Source: Nocardioidaceae bacterium (GTDB lineage: Bacteria; Actinomycetota; Actinomycetes; Propionibacteriales; Nocardioidaceae). From it: 7,286 bases of DNA. Location of the stretch: assembly GCA_013696065.1 (NCBI GenBank), contig JACCZJ010000063.1, forward strand, positions 1-7,286, given 5' to 3'. Shown here piece by piece: positions 1-6,005 of this stretch. A program made the position numbers and the translations under genes. The notes below the pieces were generated by a model, which was given only the letters and a program-made list of their open reading frames with translations, was not told the origin of the DNA and searched no databases. Each line of letters starts with the position of its first letter. Position 1 is the first letter of the stretch.

Positions 1-258
1 GGGCGGGCGGGGGCGCAGCTCGATGCCGGTGAGGTGAAGGTCGGGCGCTTGGTCATGGAGGTGGCTGAGCAACTCACCGGAGCCGGCGCCGTAGTCGGTG
101 ACGGCGTCGAGGCCGAGTCGTCGTACGAGGGAGACGACTGCGGTCGCGAACAACGGCGACACGTGGCTGGAGGTGCGAAAGTGCTCGTGCGGCTGCGCGG
201 CCAGGTAGAAGCCGCTCCGGCCGTAGAGCGCCTCCGTCCACGCCGAGCGCCATGTCAT
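1..258 (-). CDS. SAM-dependent methyltransferase, MidA/NDUFAF7-like, 5' part only
   Basis: The gene enters from the left edge; its first 86 codons lie here and the rest is outside the window. The ATG at 258-256 gives a protein beginning MTWRSAWTEALYGRSGFY, followed by HFRTSSHVSPLF and, at about residues 63-85, DYGAGSGELLSHL then LTGIELRPRPP. The last stretch is a class I methyltransferase motif I (a glycine-rich loop that binds S-adenosylmethionine) with an acidic residue at the end of the next strand. The opening WRxAWxxALYG..GFY and the HFRTS block match what I recall of the MidA/NDUFAF7-like (COG1565) proteins of actinobacteria; members of that family methylate protein arginines, but the substrate here is unknown. 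A GTG 18 bases upstream in the same frame is another possible start. It lies 28 bases downstream of the VOC remnant on the same strand. It looks unrelated to the sugar cluster. Confidence 0.72.
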   Translation of the reverse strand, partial: MTWRSAWTEALYGRSGFYLAAQPHEHFRTSSHVSPLFATAVVSLVRRLGLDAVTDYGAGSGELLSHLHDQAPDLHLTGIELRPRPP

Positions 259-286
259 CCAGCCGGGACTCCCCACCCCTGTGACC

Positions 287-499
287 CTAGGTCAACTCGC
301 CAGACCCGCAGAACTCATTGCCTTCGGGGTCTGCCATGACGACCCAGGTTTCCTCTCCCTGTCCGACATCAACGGTAAAGGCCCCCAAGCTCTCTAACCG
401 TTCGACCTCAGCGGCCTGCTCCTGAGGTCGAAGGTCCAGATGAATTCTGTTCTTGACTGTCTTAGCCTCTGGAACCCGCAAGAACAGCAGCAGGGTCAA
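287..499 (-). pseudogene. VOC/glyoxalase-like protein, N-terminally truncated remnant
   Basis: The reading frame encodes the C-terminal half of a small vicinal-oxygen-chelate (glyoxalase/bleomycin-resistance fold, Glyoxalase_6-like) protein. It contains FLRVPEAKTVKNRIHLDLR, then a helix with EVERLESLGA, then ETWVVMADPEGNEFC. This is the usual VOC ending, with the metal-ligand region HLD and the terminal DPEGNEF strand. Family members are about 110-130 residues long; only about 70 are here. Going upstream, the frame meets a TGA at 520-518, and no family-like N-terminal half appears in any minus-strand frame beyond it. A TTG at 499-497 could start a short product, but I see no convincing ribosome binding site. 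I read it as a gene cut at roughly 500-517, next to where the sugar cluster begins. The alternative is a very short stand-alone protein, which is less likely because half of the metal-binding fold would be missing. Confidence 0.7.
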
Positions 500-569
500 T
501 GGACGCGACGCTACGGCTCAGGTGCCAAGCCGACAACCGATTTTGCCAGCGACCGGATACGGTTGGCCA

Positions 570-1262
570 GTGACAACCACCCTCATCAGCGACCAGGTTC
601 GCGCCGGCGGGACACCTTCCGTGCTTGGCGTTCTGGCTGATCTGGTTCGGGCCTATGCCACTCGACCTGAAGTGCGCCAGATCGCTGTCGTGGCGAATGC
701 TCCGTTGACTCCCAGCGCCCAACGTGCGCAACTCATCGATGCGTGCGACCTTGTCCTGCGCTGCAACAGCTTCATCTTGGACCGCCCCGATGAGCCGCCG
801 CAGCAGGGCAGCCGGGTCGACGTAGTCGTCCTCAACCGTGGCTTGAGAGCGACACCCTTCTCCTTTGCCGGCTATCGCGAACGTCTTTACCTCATGGTCG
901 AGCCCGGCCGGTTGCACTGGGAACCGGAAGTCAACCCGGATTGGTGGCCGGCCGATCTCGGGCTGCTGCCCGTGCCCAACCGCGAGATCACCTTGCCGCT
1001 GTCGGACGCGCTGGGCCTCCCGACACGGGACGAGGCGATGTGGGCCACCACCGGACTCATGGCTGCCTGGATCGCCGCCGTCTTGTTTCCTCAGGCTGAG
1101 TTGCTGCTCTCGGGGTTCTCGATGCTCGACAACCCCGATCAAAAGGTTTGGCGTCACGCCTGGGGTGATGTCTGCATTGTCGGGCCAGAGCACCGCATCG
1201 CCGCCGAGGGACGGTTGCTGAGGTCGTGGATCGACATCGGCCGCGCGCGCCTGTTGGCGTAA
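570..1262 (+). CDS. GT29-like (sialyltransferase-family) glycosyltransferase, candidate pseudaminyltransferase
   Basis: From the GTG at 570 the product is 230 residues, with no signal peptide or membrane segment, so it is probably cytoplasmic. It shows the GT29 sialylmotifs in order. Motif L-like: residues 38-68, beginning IAVVANAP, with LIDACDLVLRCN inside and two asparagines (N43, N66) 23 residues apart, the spacing I recall for the CMP-binding asparagines of animal enzymes. Motif S-like: residues 160-183, TTG...LLLSGF. Motif III-like: WRHAWGD with H196. Motif VS: HRIAAE at 208-213, the H-x4-E signature carrying the catalytic base. GT29 enzymes transfer a nonulosonic acid from its CMP donor. 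Beside genes for CMP-pseudaminic acid, the inferred role is transfer of Pse to an unknown acceptor. The start is uncertain: the frame is open to an ATG at 453, but those 39 codons are low-complexity and overlap the antisense VOC remnant; the site before the GTG is weak. Motif identification is by eye. Confidence 0.68.
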   Translation: MTTTLISDQVRAGGTPSVLGVLADLVRAYATRPEVRQIAVVANAPLTPSAQRAQLIDACDLVLRCNSFILDRPDEPPQQGSRVDVVVLNRGLRATPFSFAGYRERLYLMVEPGRLHWEPEVNPDWWPADLGLLPVPNREITLPLSDALGLPTRDEAMWATTGLMAAWIAAVLFPQAELLLSGFSMLDNPDQKVWRHAWGDVCIVGPEHRIAAEGRLLRSWIDIGRARLLA

Positions 1263-1297
1263 CCTCCCTCGACGGCCCATCAACGAAAGAGCTGCCC

Positions 1298-1840
1298 ATG
1301 TCGCCACTTCGCCCCTCCACGGTTCCGGTTGCCAAGAGTCTGGTCAGTCGCATCGACAAGGCCATGCGGTGGCGTGCCGACGAGCAGGTCAGTCCGCATG
1401 TCGCCGACCTTCACCATCGGCTGGCGGCGTTGGAGCGGCGGCTCGACGAGTTCGGTCAGCGCCTCGACAAGATCGGTCACGAGAACTTCTGGACAGCCGA
1501 AGACATGCGCCGCATCGCTCCGCAGGTGGCCGCCCTCGACTCTCGACTCGAGGACATGCGTCAGCACTCTCAGCCGGTGGCAGGCACACCGGAAGAAGTC
1601 GTCGAGGCCCGCAACGTCCTCGACGAGGTTCGGCGCGAACACGAGCGGATCAGAGTTCGTCTCGGCGCTGTCGCCTGGTACGAGGATCGGTTGCGCAAGC
1701 TCGAAGACCAGCTGTCATCTCAGACCTCAGGGTCCGACGACGTACGCCCCGGTGATGAGCCAGACCCCGCAAGTCAGACCGGAGGCAACGGTGAAGCCGC
1801 CTCCCGAGAAGCCGCCGAAGACGAGGCGCCTCAGCGCTGA
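1298..1840 (+). CDS. Coiled-coil protein of unknown function
   Basis: I do not recognise this 180-residue protein. The ATG at 1298 is chosen because GAAAGAG lies about 8 bases upstream; the frame is open further back but into the preceding gene. Residues 38-59 form a clean heptad pattern with hydrophobic residues at L38, L42, L45, L49, F52, L56 and I59. Two more helical stretches follow: about 76-88 (V77, L80, L84, M87) and about 101-139 (L108, V111, I118, L122, V125, L132, L135, L139). A conserved-looking link, HENFWTAEDM, lies at 61-70. The tail from about 140 is acidic, rich in S, G, E, D and P, and probably disordered. There is no signal peptide or membrane helix. It begins 35 bases after the GT29-like gene and is probably co-transcribed with it, so a scaffold or partner role in glycan transfer is possible, but this is inference from position only. 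Confidence 0.72.
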   Translation: MSPLRPSTVPVAKSLVSRIDKAMRWRADEQVSPHVADLHHRLAALERRLDEFGQRLDKIGHENFWTAEDMRRIAPQVAALDSRLEDMRQHSQPVAGTPEEVVEARNVLDEVRREHERIRVRLGAVAWYEDRLRKLEDQLSSQTSGSDDVRPGDEPDPASQTGGNGEAASREAAEDEAPQR

Positions 1841-1860
1841 CCGGCTGCCCGACGAGACGA

Positions 1861-1880
1861 ACTTTCGTTCATGTGAACGA
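1861..1880. repeat. Palindromic element, copy 1 of a direct repeat
   Basis: The bases read ACTTTCGTTCATGTGAACGA. Within it, TCGTTCA (1865-1871) and TGAACGA (1874-1880) are perfect inverted arms around TG. The second copy, 51 bases downstream, matches at 18 of 20 positions. A symmetric protein-binding site or an RNA hairpin with an ATGT loop would both fit. It lies downstream of both flanking genes, which is unusual for an operator. Confidence 0.6.
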
Positions 1881-1911
1881 TTCTTCGACCGCGGACCGTC
1901 GATTCAGTCGT

Positions 1912-1931
1912 ACTTTCGCGCATGTGAACGA
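1912..1931. repeat. Direct-repeat copy 2 of the palindromic element
   Basis: The bases read ACTTTCGCGCATGTGAACGA, identical to copy 1 except at two adjacent positions (CG in place of TT). That change breaks the perfect symmetry of the left arm while leaving the right arm intact. Copies start 51 bases apart, close to five turns of the helix. Confidence 0.6.
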
Positions 1932-2003
1932 ATGTGCGGCTGTGCCGGCTTGCCCGGGGGCCGCTGCCGGGGTGCTGGTCCGGGCATCGCGTGGCGGTGA
2001 CAC

Positions 2004-3152
2004 TCAGCCGCGCTGGAAGAAGCGTGTCACTGCGTCGATGACCCGGTCCACGTCGTGGTCGCCCATGCCGGGGAACAGTGGGAGGGACAACTGCTGCTCG
2101 TAGAACGCTTCGGCATGAGGACACATGCCACGGATGTAGCCAAGGTCGGCGTAGGCCGGGTGCCAGTGCACCGGCACGTAGTGGACCTGCACCAAGATCC
2201 CGGCCGAGCGCAACGCGTCGTACAGCCCTCGGCGGCGTCCGTCGAGGACGCGCAGCGGGTAAAGGTGCCACATCGGGTCGGCTTGCTCGCGACACGGTGG
2301 GGTCGCCACCTCCGCGACAGAGGCAAAGGCGGTGTTGTACGCCGCCACGATCTGCTTGCGCCGTTGCTTGAACCGGCCGAGCTTCCGAAGCTGTGCTAGC
2401 CCGAGGGCGCAGAGCACGTCAGGCAGCCGGTAGTTGAGACCCAGCTCGTGAACCTCTTGGTGCCAGCCGCCAACGTCCGGAGTGCGCTGCACCGACCGAT
2501 CACGGACCAGGCCGTGGTTGCGAAAGTGGCGGGCCCGATCGAGCAGTTGGGGGTTGGGCGAGGCCACTGCGCCACCCTCGGCCGTCGTGAAGTTCTTGGT
2601 GGGGTAGAAGGAAAAAGTCGTCAGATCAGCGAGAGACCCGACTGGTTCTCCACGCCACCTGCTGCCCACCGAGTGGGCCGCATCTTCGATGAACAGCGCA
2701 TGATGCGAGTGGGCCAGCGCGCGCAAGGCGTCCACCTCCACCGGGTGACCCGCATAGTCGACGCCCGTGATCGCGGCCGTGCGTCCGGAGACCAGGGCCT
2801 CGACAGCGCCCACGTCGAGGTTGGCGGTGTCCGGCTCGACGTCGGCGAAGACGATGTCGGCGCCGAGCATGCTGGCCGTAGCTGCCGTCGCCACGAACGT
2901 CATCGGTGAGGTCACCACCTCGCTGCCTTTGCCGATACCCGCAGCGGCGTACGCCGTATGAAGTGCAGCCGTCCCCGACGTCACCGCGACGGTCGGAGCA
3001 CCCGCCCAGGCACTTAGGGCGGCTTCGAACTGTTCGACTGCCGGACCTGTCGTCAACCAGTCGCCTCGCAGCACTTGGACGACGGCGTCGATATCGTCTT
3101 GGTCGATCGACTGCCGGCCAAACGGGAGTTGCTCAGGCGAAACGTTCGACAA
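2004..3152 (-). CDS. pseC: UDP-4-amino-4,6-dideoxy-N-acetyl-beta-L-altrosamine transaminase
   Basis: A PLP-dependent DegT/DnrJ/EryC1-family aminotransferase. PseC transfers an amino group from glutamate to C4 of the 4-keto sugar nucleotide made by PseB, the second step of pseudaminic acid synthesis in the cytoplasm. From the TTG at 3152-3150 the product is 382 residues, the usual length. Visible features: PFGRQSIDQDD at the N-terminus, the phosphate-binding TSGTAALH (58-65), IEDAAHSVGS (155-164) with the PLP-contacting aspartate, and FYPTKNFTTAEGG (182-194) with the Schiff-base lysine at K186. NYRLPDVLCALG near residue 270 is also typical. The start is inferred: GAGGGG (complement of 3163-3168) lies 10 bases upstream, and no ATG or GTG fits the N-terminal family block. 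The gene overlaps the end of pseB by 20 bases, which suggests translational coupling. The frame is open for 43 more codons upstream, but those lie inside pseB. Confidence 0.9.
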   Translation of the reverse strand: MSNVSPEQLPFGRQSIDQDDIDAVVQVLRGDWLTTGPAVEQFEAALSAWAGAPTVAVTSGTAALHTAYAAAGIGKGSEVVTSPMTFVATAATASMLGADIVFADVEPDTANLDVGAVEALVSGRTAAITGVDYAGHPVEVDALRALAHSHHALFIEDAAHSVGSRWRGEPVGSLADLTTFSFYPTKNFTTAEGGAVASPNPQLLDRARHFRNHGLVRDRSVQRTPDVGGWHQEVHELGLNYRLPDVLCALGLAQLRKLGRFKQRRKQIVAAYNTAFASVAEVATPPCREQADPMWHLYPLRVLDGRRRGLYDALRSAGILVQVHYVPVHWHPAYADLGYIRGMCPHAEAFYEQQLSLPLFPGMGDHDVDRVIDAVTRFFQRG

Positions 3153-4116
3153 GGTCGCGCAACCCCTCGGTGTCCAGCCACAGATCGTTGGTGTCAGAGC
3201 GATAGGCGAAACCATCGGGCACTGGCTCGCCACCCTCGGGTGGCTCGTAGCCCCACCCGGCGAGATAGGGCATGACCACATACCGGTCCGGCTGCTTGAC
3301 CGTGCGGCGAGAGTCGTCGGCAGCGATCATCTCCTCATGCAGCTTTTCGCCCGGGCGGATGCCGATTTCGTGGACGGGCGAATGAGGTGCGAGGGCGCTC
3401 GCCAGGTCGGTGATGCGCATGCTGGGGATGCGCGGCACATAGAGCTCACCGCCGTGCATCTGGTCGAAGGAGTCGACCACGAATGCCACGGCCTGCGGCA
3501 GGGTGATCCAAAACCGGGTCATCCGTTTGTCGGTGATAGGCAACGACTTGCCGGCAAGGCCGAGCGTCTTGAAGAACGGAATCACGGACCCACGTGAGCC
3601 CATGACGTTGCCGTAGCGGACGACGGCGAAGCGGCTCTCGTATCCGGCCGCGTAGTGATTGGCTGCGATGAAGATGCGGTCGGCGCACAATTTGGTTGCA
3701 CCATAGAGGTTGATCGGGCTCGAGGCCTTGTCGGTTGACAGGGCGACAACCTTCTTGACGCCGCTGTCGATCGCCGCCTCCACGACGTTCTGCGAGCCGA
3801 TGACATTGGTCTGTACGTATTCGAAGGGGTTGTACTCCGCGGTGTCGACCTGCTTGAGGGCCGCGGCGTGGATGACGTAGTCGATACCGTGCATGGCGCG
3901 CTCGAGGCGATGCCGGTCTCGGACATCTCCGATGAACCAGCGCAGACGGGGATCGTCGTTGAAGAGTTGCCTGACCTCGTATTGCTTGAGTTCGTCACGG
4001 CTGAGGATCACCAGCCGGCGTGGATCGAGGTTCTTGAGCGCATAGTCCACGAAAGCCTTCCCGAACGAGCCGGTACCTCCCGTGACGAGGATCGAGGCTC
4101 CGTTGAGGATCGACAT
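3133..4116 (-). CDS. pseB: UDP-N-acetylglucosamine 4,6-dehydratase (inverting)
   Basis: An extended SDR enzyme that converts UDP-GlcNAc to UDP-2-acetamido-2,6-dideoxy-beta-L-arabino-hex-4-ulose using a bound NADP(H); it is the first step of the Pse pathway. The product from ATG 4116-4114 is 327 residues, normal for the family, with GGAG 8 bases before the start. The nucleotide-binding motif TGGTGSFG is at 12-19, STDKA (the catalytic Asp-Lys pair typical of PseB) at 127-131, and the YxxxK motif at Y138/K142. VVRYGNVMGSRGSVIP, near residue 180, and GIRPGEKLHEEMI, near 265-277, are family hallmarks. It is the first gene of a two-gene unit with pseC and is transcribed away from pseF. The frame extends 28 codons further upstream, but that stretch (MYATKCSQHPYHHV...) is not family-like and has no good site. 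Confidence 0.93.
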   Translation of the reverse strand: MSILNGASILVTGGTGSFGKAFVDYALKNLDPRRLVILSRDELKQYEVRQLFNDDPRLRWFIGDVRDRHRLERAMHGIDYVIHAAALKQVDTAEYNPFEYVQTNVIGSQNVVEAAIDSGVKKVVALSTDKASSPINLYGATKLCADRIFIAANHYAAGYESRFAVVRYGNVMGSRGSVIPFFKTLGLAGKSLPITDKRMTRFWITLPQAVAFVVDSFDQMHGGELYVPRIPSMRITDLASALAPHSPVHEIGIRPGEKLHEEMIAADDSRRTVKQPDRYVVMPYLAGWGYEPPEGGEPVPDGFAYRSDTNDLWLDTEGLRDLVERFA

Positions 4117-4225
4117 GCCTGCAACTCCGTTGGGTTGTCGGTCGGGTGGGACTGGTGAGACATGATGATACGGATGCTGCGAGCACTTCGTGGCGTACAC
4201 GCACTGCCGACGTCAGGAGGACGAG
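4117..4225. promoter_or_regulatory. Divergent intergenic region between pseB and pseF
   Basis: These 109 bases separate two divergently transcribed units (pseBC to the left, pseFGI to the right), so promoters for both should lie here unless transcription starts further away. On the minus strand TATCAT (complement of 4165-4170) resembles a -10 hexamer and sits 48 bases before the pseB start, but no good -35 pairs with it. For pseF, only weak candidates are visible on the plus strand. A shared control point for both units is plausible. Confidence 0.45.
4215..4220 (+). promoter_or_regulatory. Ribosome binding site that fixes the pseF start
   Basis: A perfect AGGAGG lies 5 bases before the TTG at 4226. 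It decides the start in favour of this TTG rather than the in-frame ATG at 4190, and makes the product begin MRVIAVVQARMGS, as the family does. Confidence 0.8.
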
Positions 4226-4954
4226 TTGCGCGTCATTGCTGTCGTTCAGGCTCGGATGGGGTCAACGCGGCTGTCGGGCAAGGTGTTGCGTGATCTCGAC
4301 GGGTTGCCGGTGCTGGGTTGGGTGATACGCGCCCTCGACCAGTGTCGCCTTGTCGATGAGATCGTGGTGGCGACCTCGGTCAACCCTGGAGACGACGAGA
4401 TCGAGCGCTACGCCGCCGCAGCGGGAGTCTCGTGTGTGCGGGGCTCCGAGGACGATGTGCTGGCGCGCTTCTGTCTGGTGCTTGACGAGCACCCCGCTGA
4501 CGCGGTCGTGCGCATTACCGCCGACTGCCCGCTGGTTGACCCGGCCCTGGTCGATCAGGTGGTCGCCGCCTGGCGGACCGATTGCTCCTGGGACTACGTC
4601 GCGACGACACTGGTCCGGACCCTGCCACGAGGTCTCGATGTCGAACTCGTGTCTGCATCTGCGCTGCGCGCCGTCGACGAGGCCGCCCAAGGATTTCACC
4701 GCCAGCACGTCACGAGTTTGCTCTATTCCGAGCCCGACGAGCGACGGCTGCTCGGCTTGTCGGTGGCCCCCGACGCCTCCGACCTTCGCGTCACCTTGGA
4801 TACGGCCGCAGATTGGGAGGCCCTCGTCGCTATGGTCGCCAGTCTCGGAAATCGAGTGGCGGGATGGCAAGAGGTCGTGGCCTTTTTGCGCTCCCACCCT
4901 GAGATCGCAGCCATCAACAGCGAGGTCCAGCAGAAGCCGATCGACGCAGGCTAA
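4226..4954 (+). CDS. pseF: Pseudaminic acid cytidylyltransferase (SpsF/PseF-type)
   Basis: A nucleotidyltransferase of the SpsF type (COG1861, CMP-KDO synthetase-like). It is predicted to join Pse to CMP using CTP, giving the activated donor CMP-Pse, the last cytoplasmic step. The 242-residue product has the N-terminal nucleotide-binding signature QARMGSTRLSGKVL (8-21), RGSEDDVLARF (72-82) and ITADCPLVDP (97-106), whose aspartate should hold the metal. The length fits the family, about 230-250. Start TTG at 4226 follows a perfect AGGAGG. It is the first gene of the plus-strand unit; the stop codon sits next to the ribosome binding site of pseG. SpsF-like proteins also occur in other sugar pathways; assignment to Pse rests on PseB, PseC, PseG and PseI beside it. 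Confidence 0.85.
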   Translation: MRVIAVVQARMGSTRLSGKVLRDLDGLPVLGWVIRALDQCRLVDEIVVATSVNPGDDEIERYAAAAGVSCVRGSEDDVLARFCLVLDEHPADAVVRITADCPLVDPALVDQVVAAWRTDCSWDYVATTLVRTLPRGLDVELVSASALRAVDEAAQGFHRQHVTSLLYSEPDERRLLGLSVAPDASDLRVTLDTAADWEALVAMVASLGNRVAGWQEVVAFLRSHPEIAAINSEVQQKPIDAG

Positions 4955-4965
4955 AGGAGACAACT

Positions 4966-5955
4966 GTGACAGCGCCGCAGGGTCGCACGGCCGCCTCCGC
5001 TCACTTGCTGATCCGTGCCGACTCCGGACGCCAGCGGGGTGCTGGCCACGTCATGAGGAGTCTCGCGGTCGCTGAGGCGGCACGCGAGCAGGGCTGGCGG
5101 GTCACGATGTCGGCCGACCTCAGCGCAGTGGGATGGGTGACACCGTGGATCGAGTCGCTTGGAGTCGATTCCGTCGATCCGGCTGACGGTGTGGAGGCGC
5201 TTGTCGGCTTGGTTGGCTCTACCCGGGCTCACGCCGTGCTCCTCGACTCCTATGTTTTCCCCGATGCCCTGCAGGCCATCGAGGCCACGGGTGTGGCATT
5301 GGCAAACTTCGAGGATGCCGAGTTCGGGCGTCGACCGGCCCACCTGTCAATCGACTACTCCCTAGGGGCTGAAGCAGCGAGTCGCCCCGACGACGGCTCC
5401 GCCACATTGCTGCGGGGTATCAGCTTCGCGCCGATCCGGGCGGAGGTCCGTGCGGCGCGTCGTGGGCCGCGTGGTGAGGAGCTGCTCGGACGACCTGTGG
5501 TTGCGGTGCTCATGGGGGGAACGGACGCCCGAGGTCTCACGGCAACGGTCGAGGCGCTGATCGAAAGCGCCGGTGGCCGTGCCCAGCCAGTCAAGGGCGG
5601 TCTGGGACTGGTCAGCCAGTTGCGCCAGGTTGACGCCGTGATCAGCACGGCTGGCGTCTCGGCCTACGAGTTGGCCTGCCTCGGAGTACCCATGGCGCTG
5701 CTGCAGGTGGCCGACAACCAAGGGGGCAACTATCACGCCATGTTGGCGGCCGGAGCTGCTGCGGGGTTGGGTACGGCGGCTGAGCTGCGGGGTCAGCCGG
5801 CTCTTGTCACCGAGCGTCTGGCTGGGTGGCTAGGGGACCCAGCACGCCTGGCCGCGGCAACAAGAGTCGCCCGGAGCTTGGTCGACGGCGACGGCGCGGC
5901 CCGCATCGTCGGCGCACTCACCAATGCCTGCCAGCGGAACTTGCGTGAGGCTTAG
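4966..5955 (+). CDS. pseG: UDP-2,4-diacetamido-2,4,6-trideoxy-beta-L-altropyranose hydrolase
   Basis: A GT-B-fold sugar-nucleotide hydrolase, related to MurG, that releases UDP from the diacetamido sugar so that PseI can use it. The GTG at 4966 is preceded by AAAGGAGA, 5 bases away. The product is 329 residues. Near the N-terminus, LIRADSGRQRGAGHVMRSLA carries the G-x-GH motif whose histidine (H28 here) corresponds to the catalytic histidine of the family. Near residues 228-251, AGVSAYELACLGVPMALL followed by VADNQ is the typical UDP-binding end; VVAVLMGGTDARG lies at about residues 179-191. The length leaves no room for the PseH acetyltransferase domain that is fused to PseG in some bacteria. 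The gene begins 11 bases after pseF. Confidence 0.9.
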   Translation: MTAPQGRTAASAHLLIRADSGRQRGAGHVMRSLAVAEAAREQGWRVTMSADLSAVGWVTPWIESLGVDSVDPADGVEALVGLVGSTRAHAVLLDSYVFPDALQAIEATGVALANFEDAEFGRRPAHLSIDYSLGAEAASRPDDGSATLLRGISFAPIRAEVRAARRGPRGEELLGRPVVAVLMGGTDARGLTATVEALIESAGGRAQPVKGGLGLVSQLRQVDAVISTAGVSAYELACLGVPMALLQVADNQGGNYHAMLAAGAAAGLGTAAELRGQPALVTERLAGWLGDPARLAAATRVARSLVDGDGAARIVGALTNACQRNLREA

Positions 5956-6005
5956 GGTGGTCTAGGCGGCGACTTGGTCGAAGACCTCGAGAAAGGGGCG
6001 CAACC

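Larger units (their letters stand above)
1841..2003. other. Convergent intergenic gap with a duplicated element
   Basis: The plus-strand coiled-coil gene and minus-strand pseC end facing each other across these 163 bases, so both transcripts should stop here. I see no coding region. The stretch contains two copies of a 20-base element (1861-1880 and 1912-1931). The first forms a perfect 7+7 base inverted repeat, extendable by a CGAA/TTCG pairing (1858-1861 with 1884-1887), and is followed only by a weak T-rich run. A hairpin terminator is possible but not convincing. The right part (1940-1985) is very GC-rich. Confidence 0.6.

Noticed and set aside
34..339. Plus-strand open frame of 101 codons at the left edge
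   Set aside because: It lies opposite the recognisable methyltransferase start, and its arginine- and proline-rich ending is typical of a shadow frame.
453..569. N-terminal extension of the GT29-like protein to the ATG at 453
   Set aside because: The extra 39 residues are low-complexity, overlap the antisense VOC remnant and lack a ribosome binding site. The GTG at 570 fits better, though this is not certain.
462..1307. Long minus-strand open frame (281 codons) opposite the GT29-like gene
   Set aside because: Its translation has no recognisable motif and the plus strand here carries ordered sialylmotifs. Long antisense frames are common in high-GC DNA.
1858..1887. Rho-independent terminator
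   Set aside because: There is a hairpin, but the stem is short and not GC-rich, and the T run after it is weak. It was kept as a palindromic repeat instead.
4966..5955. PseG-PseH fusion
   Set aside because: At 329 residues the protein ends soon after the UDP-binding region, with no room for an acetyltransferase domain.
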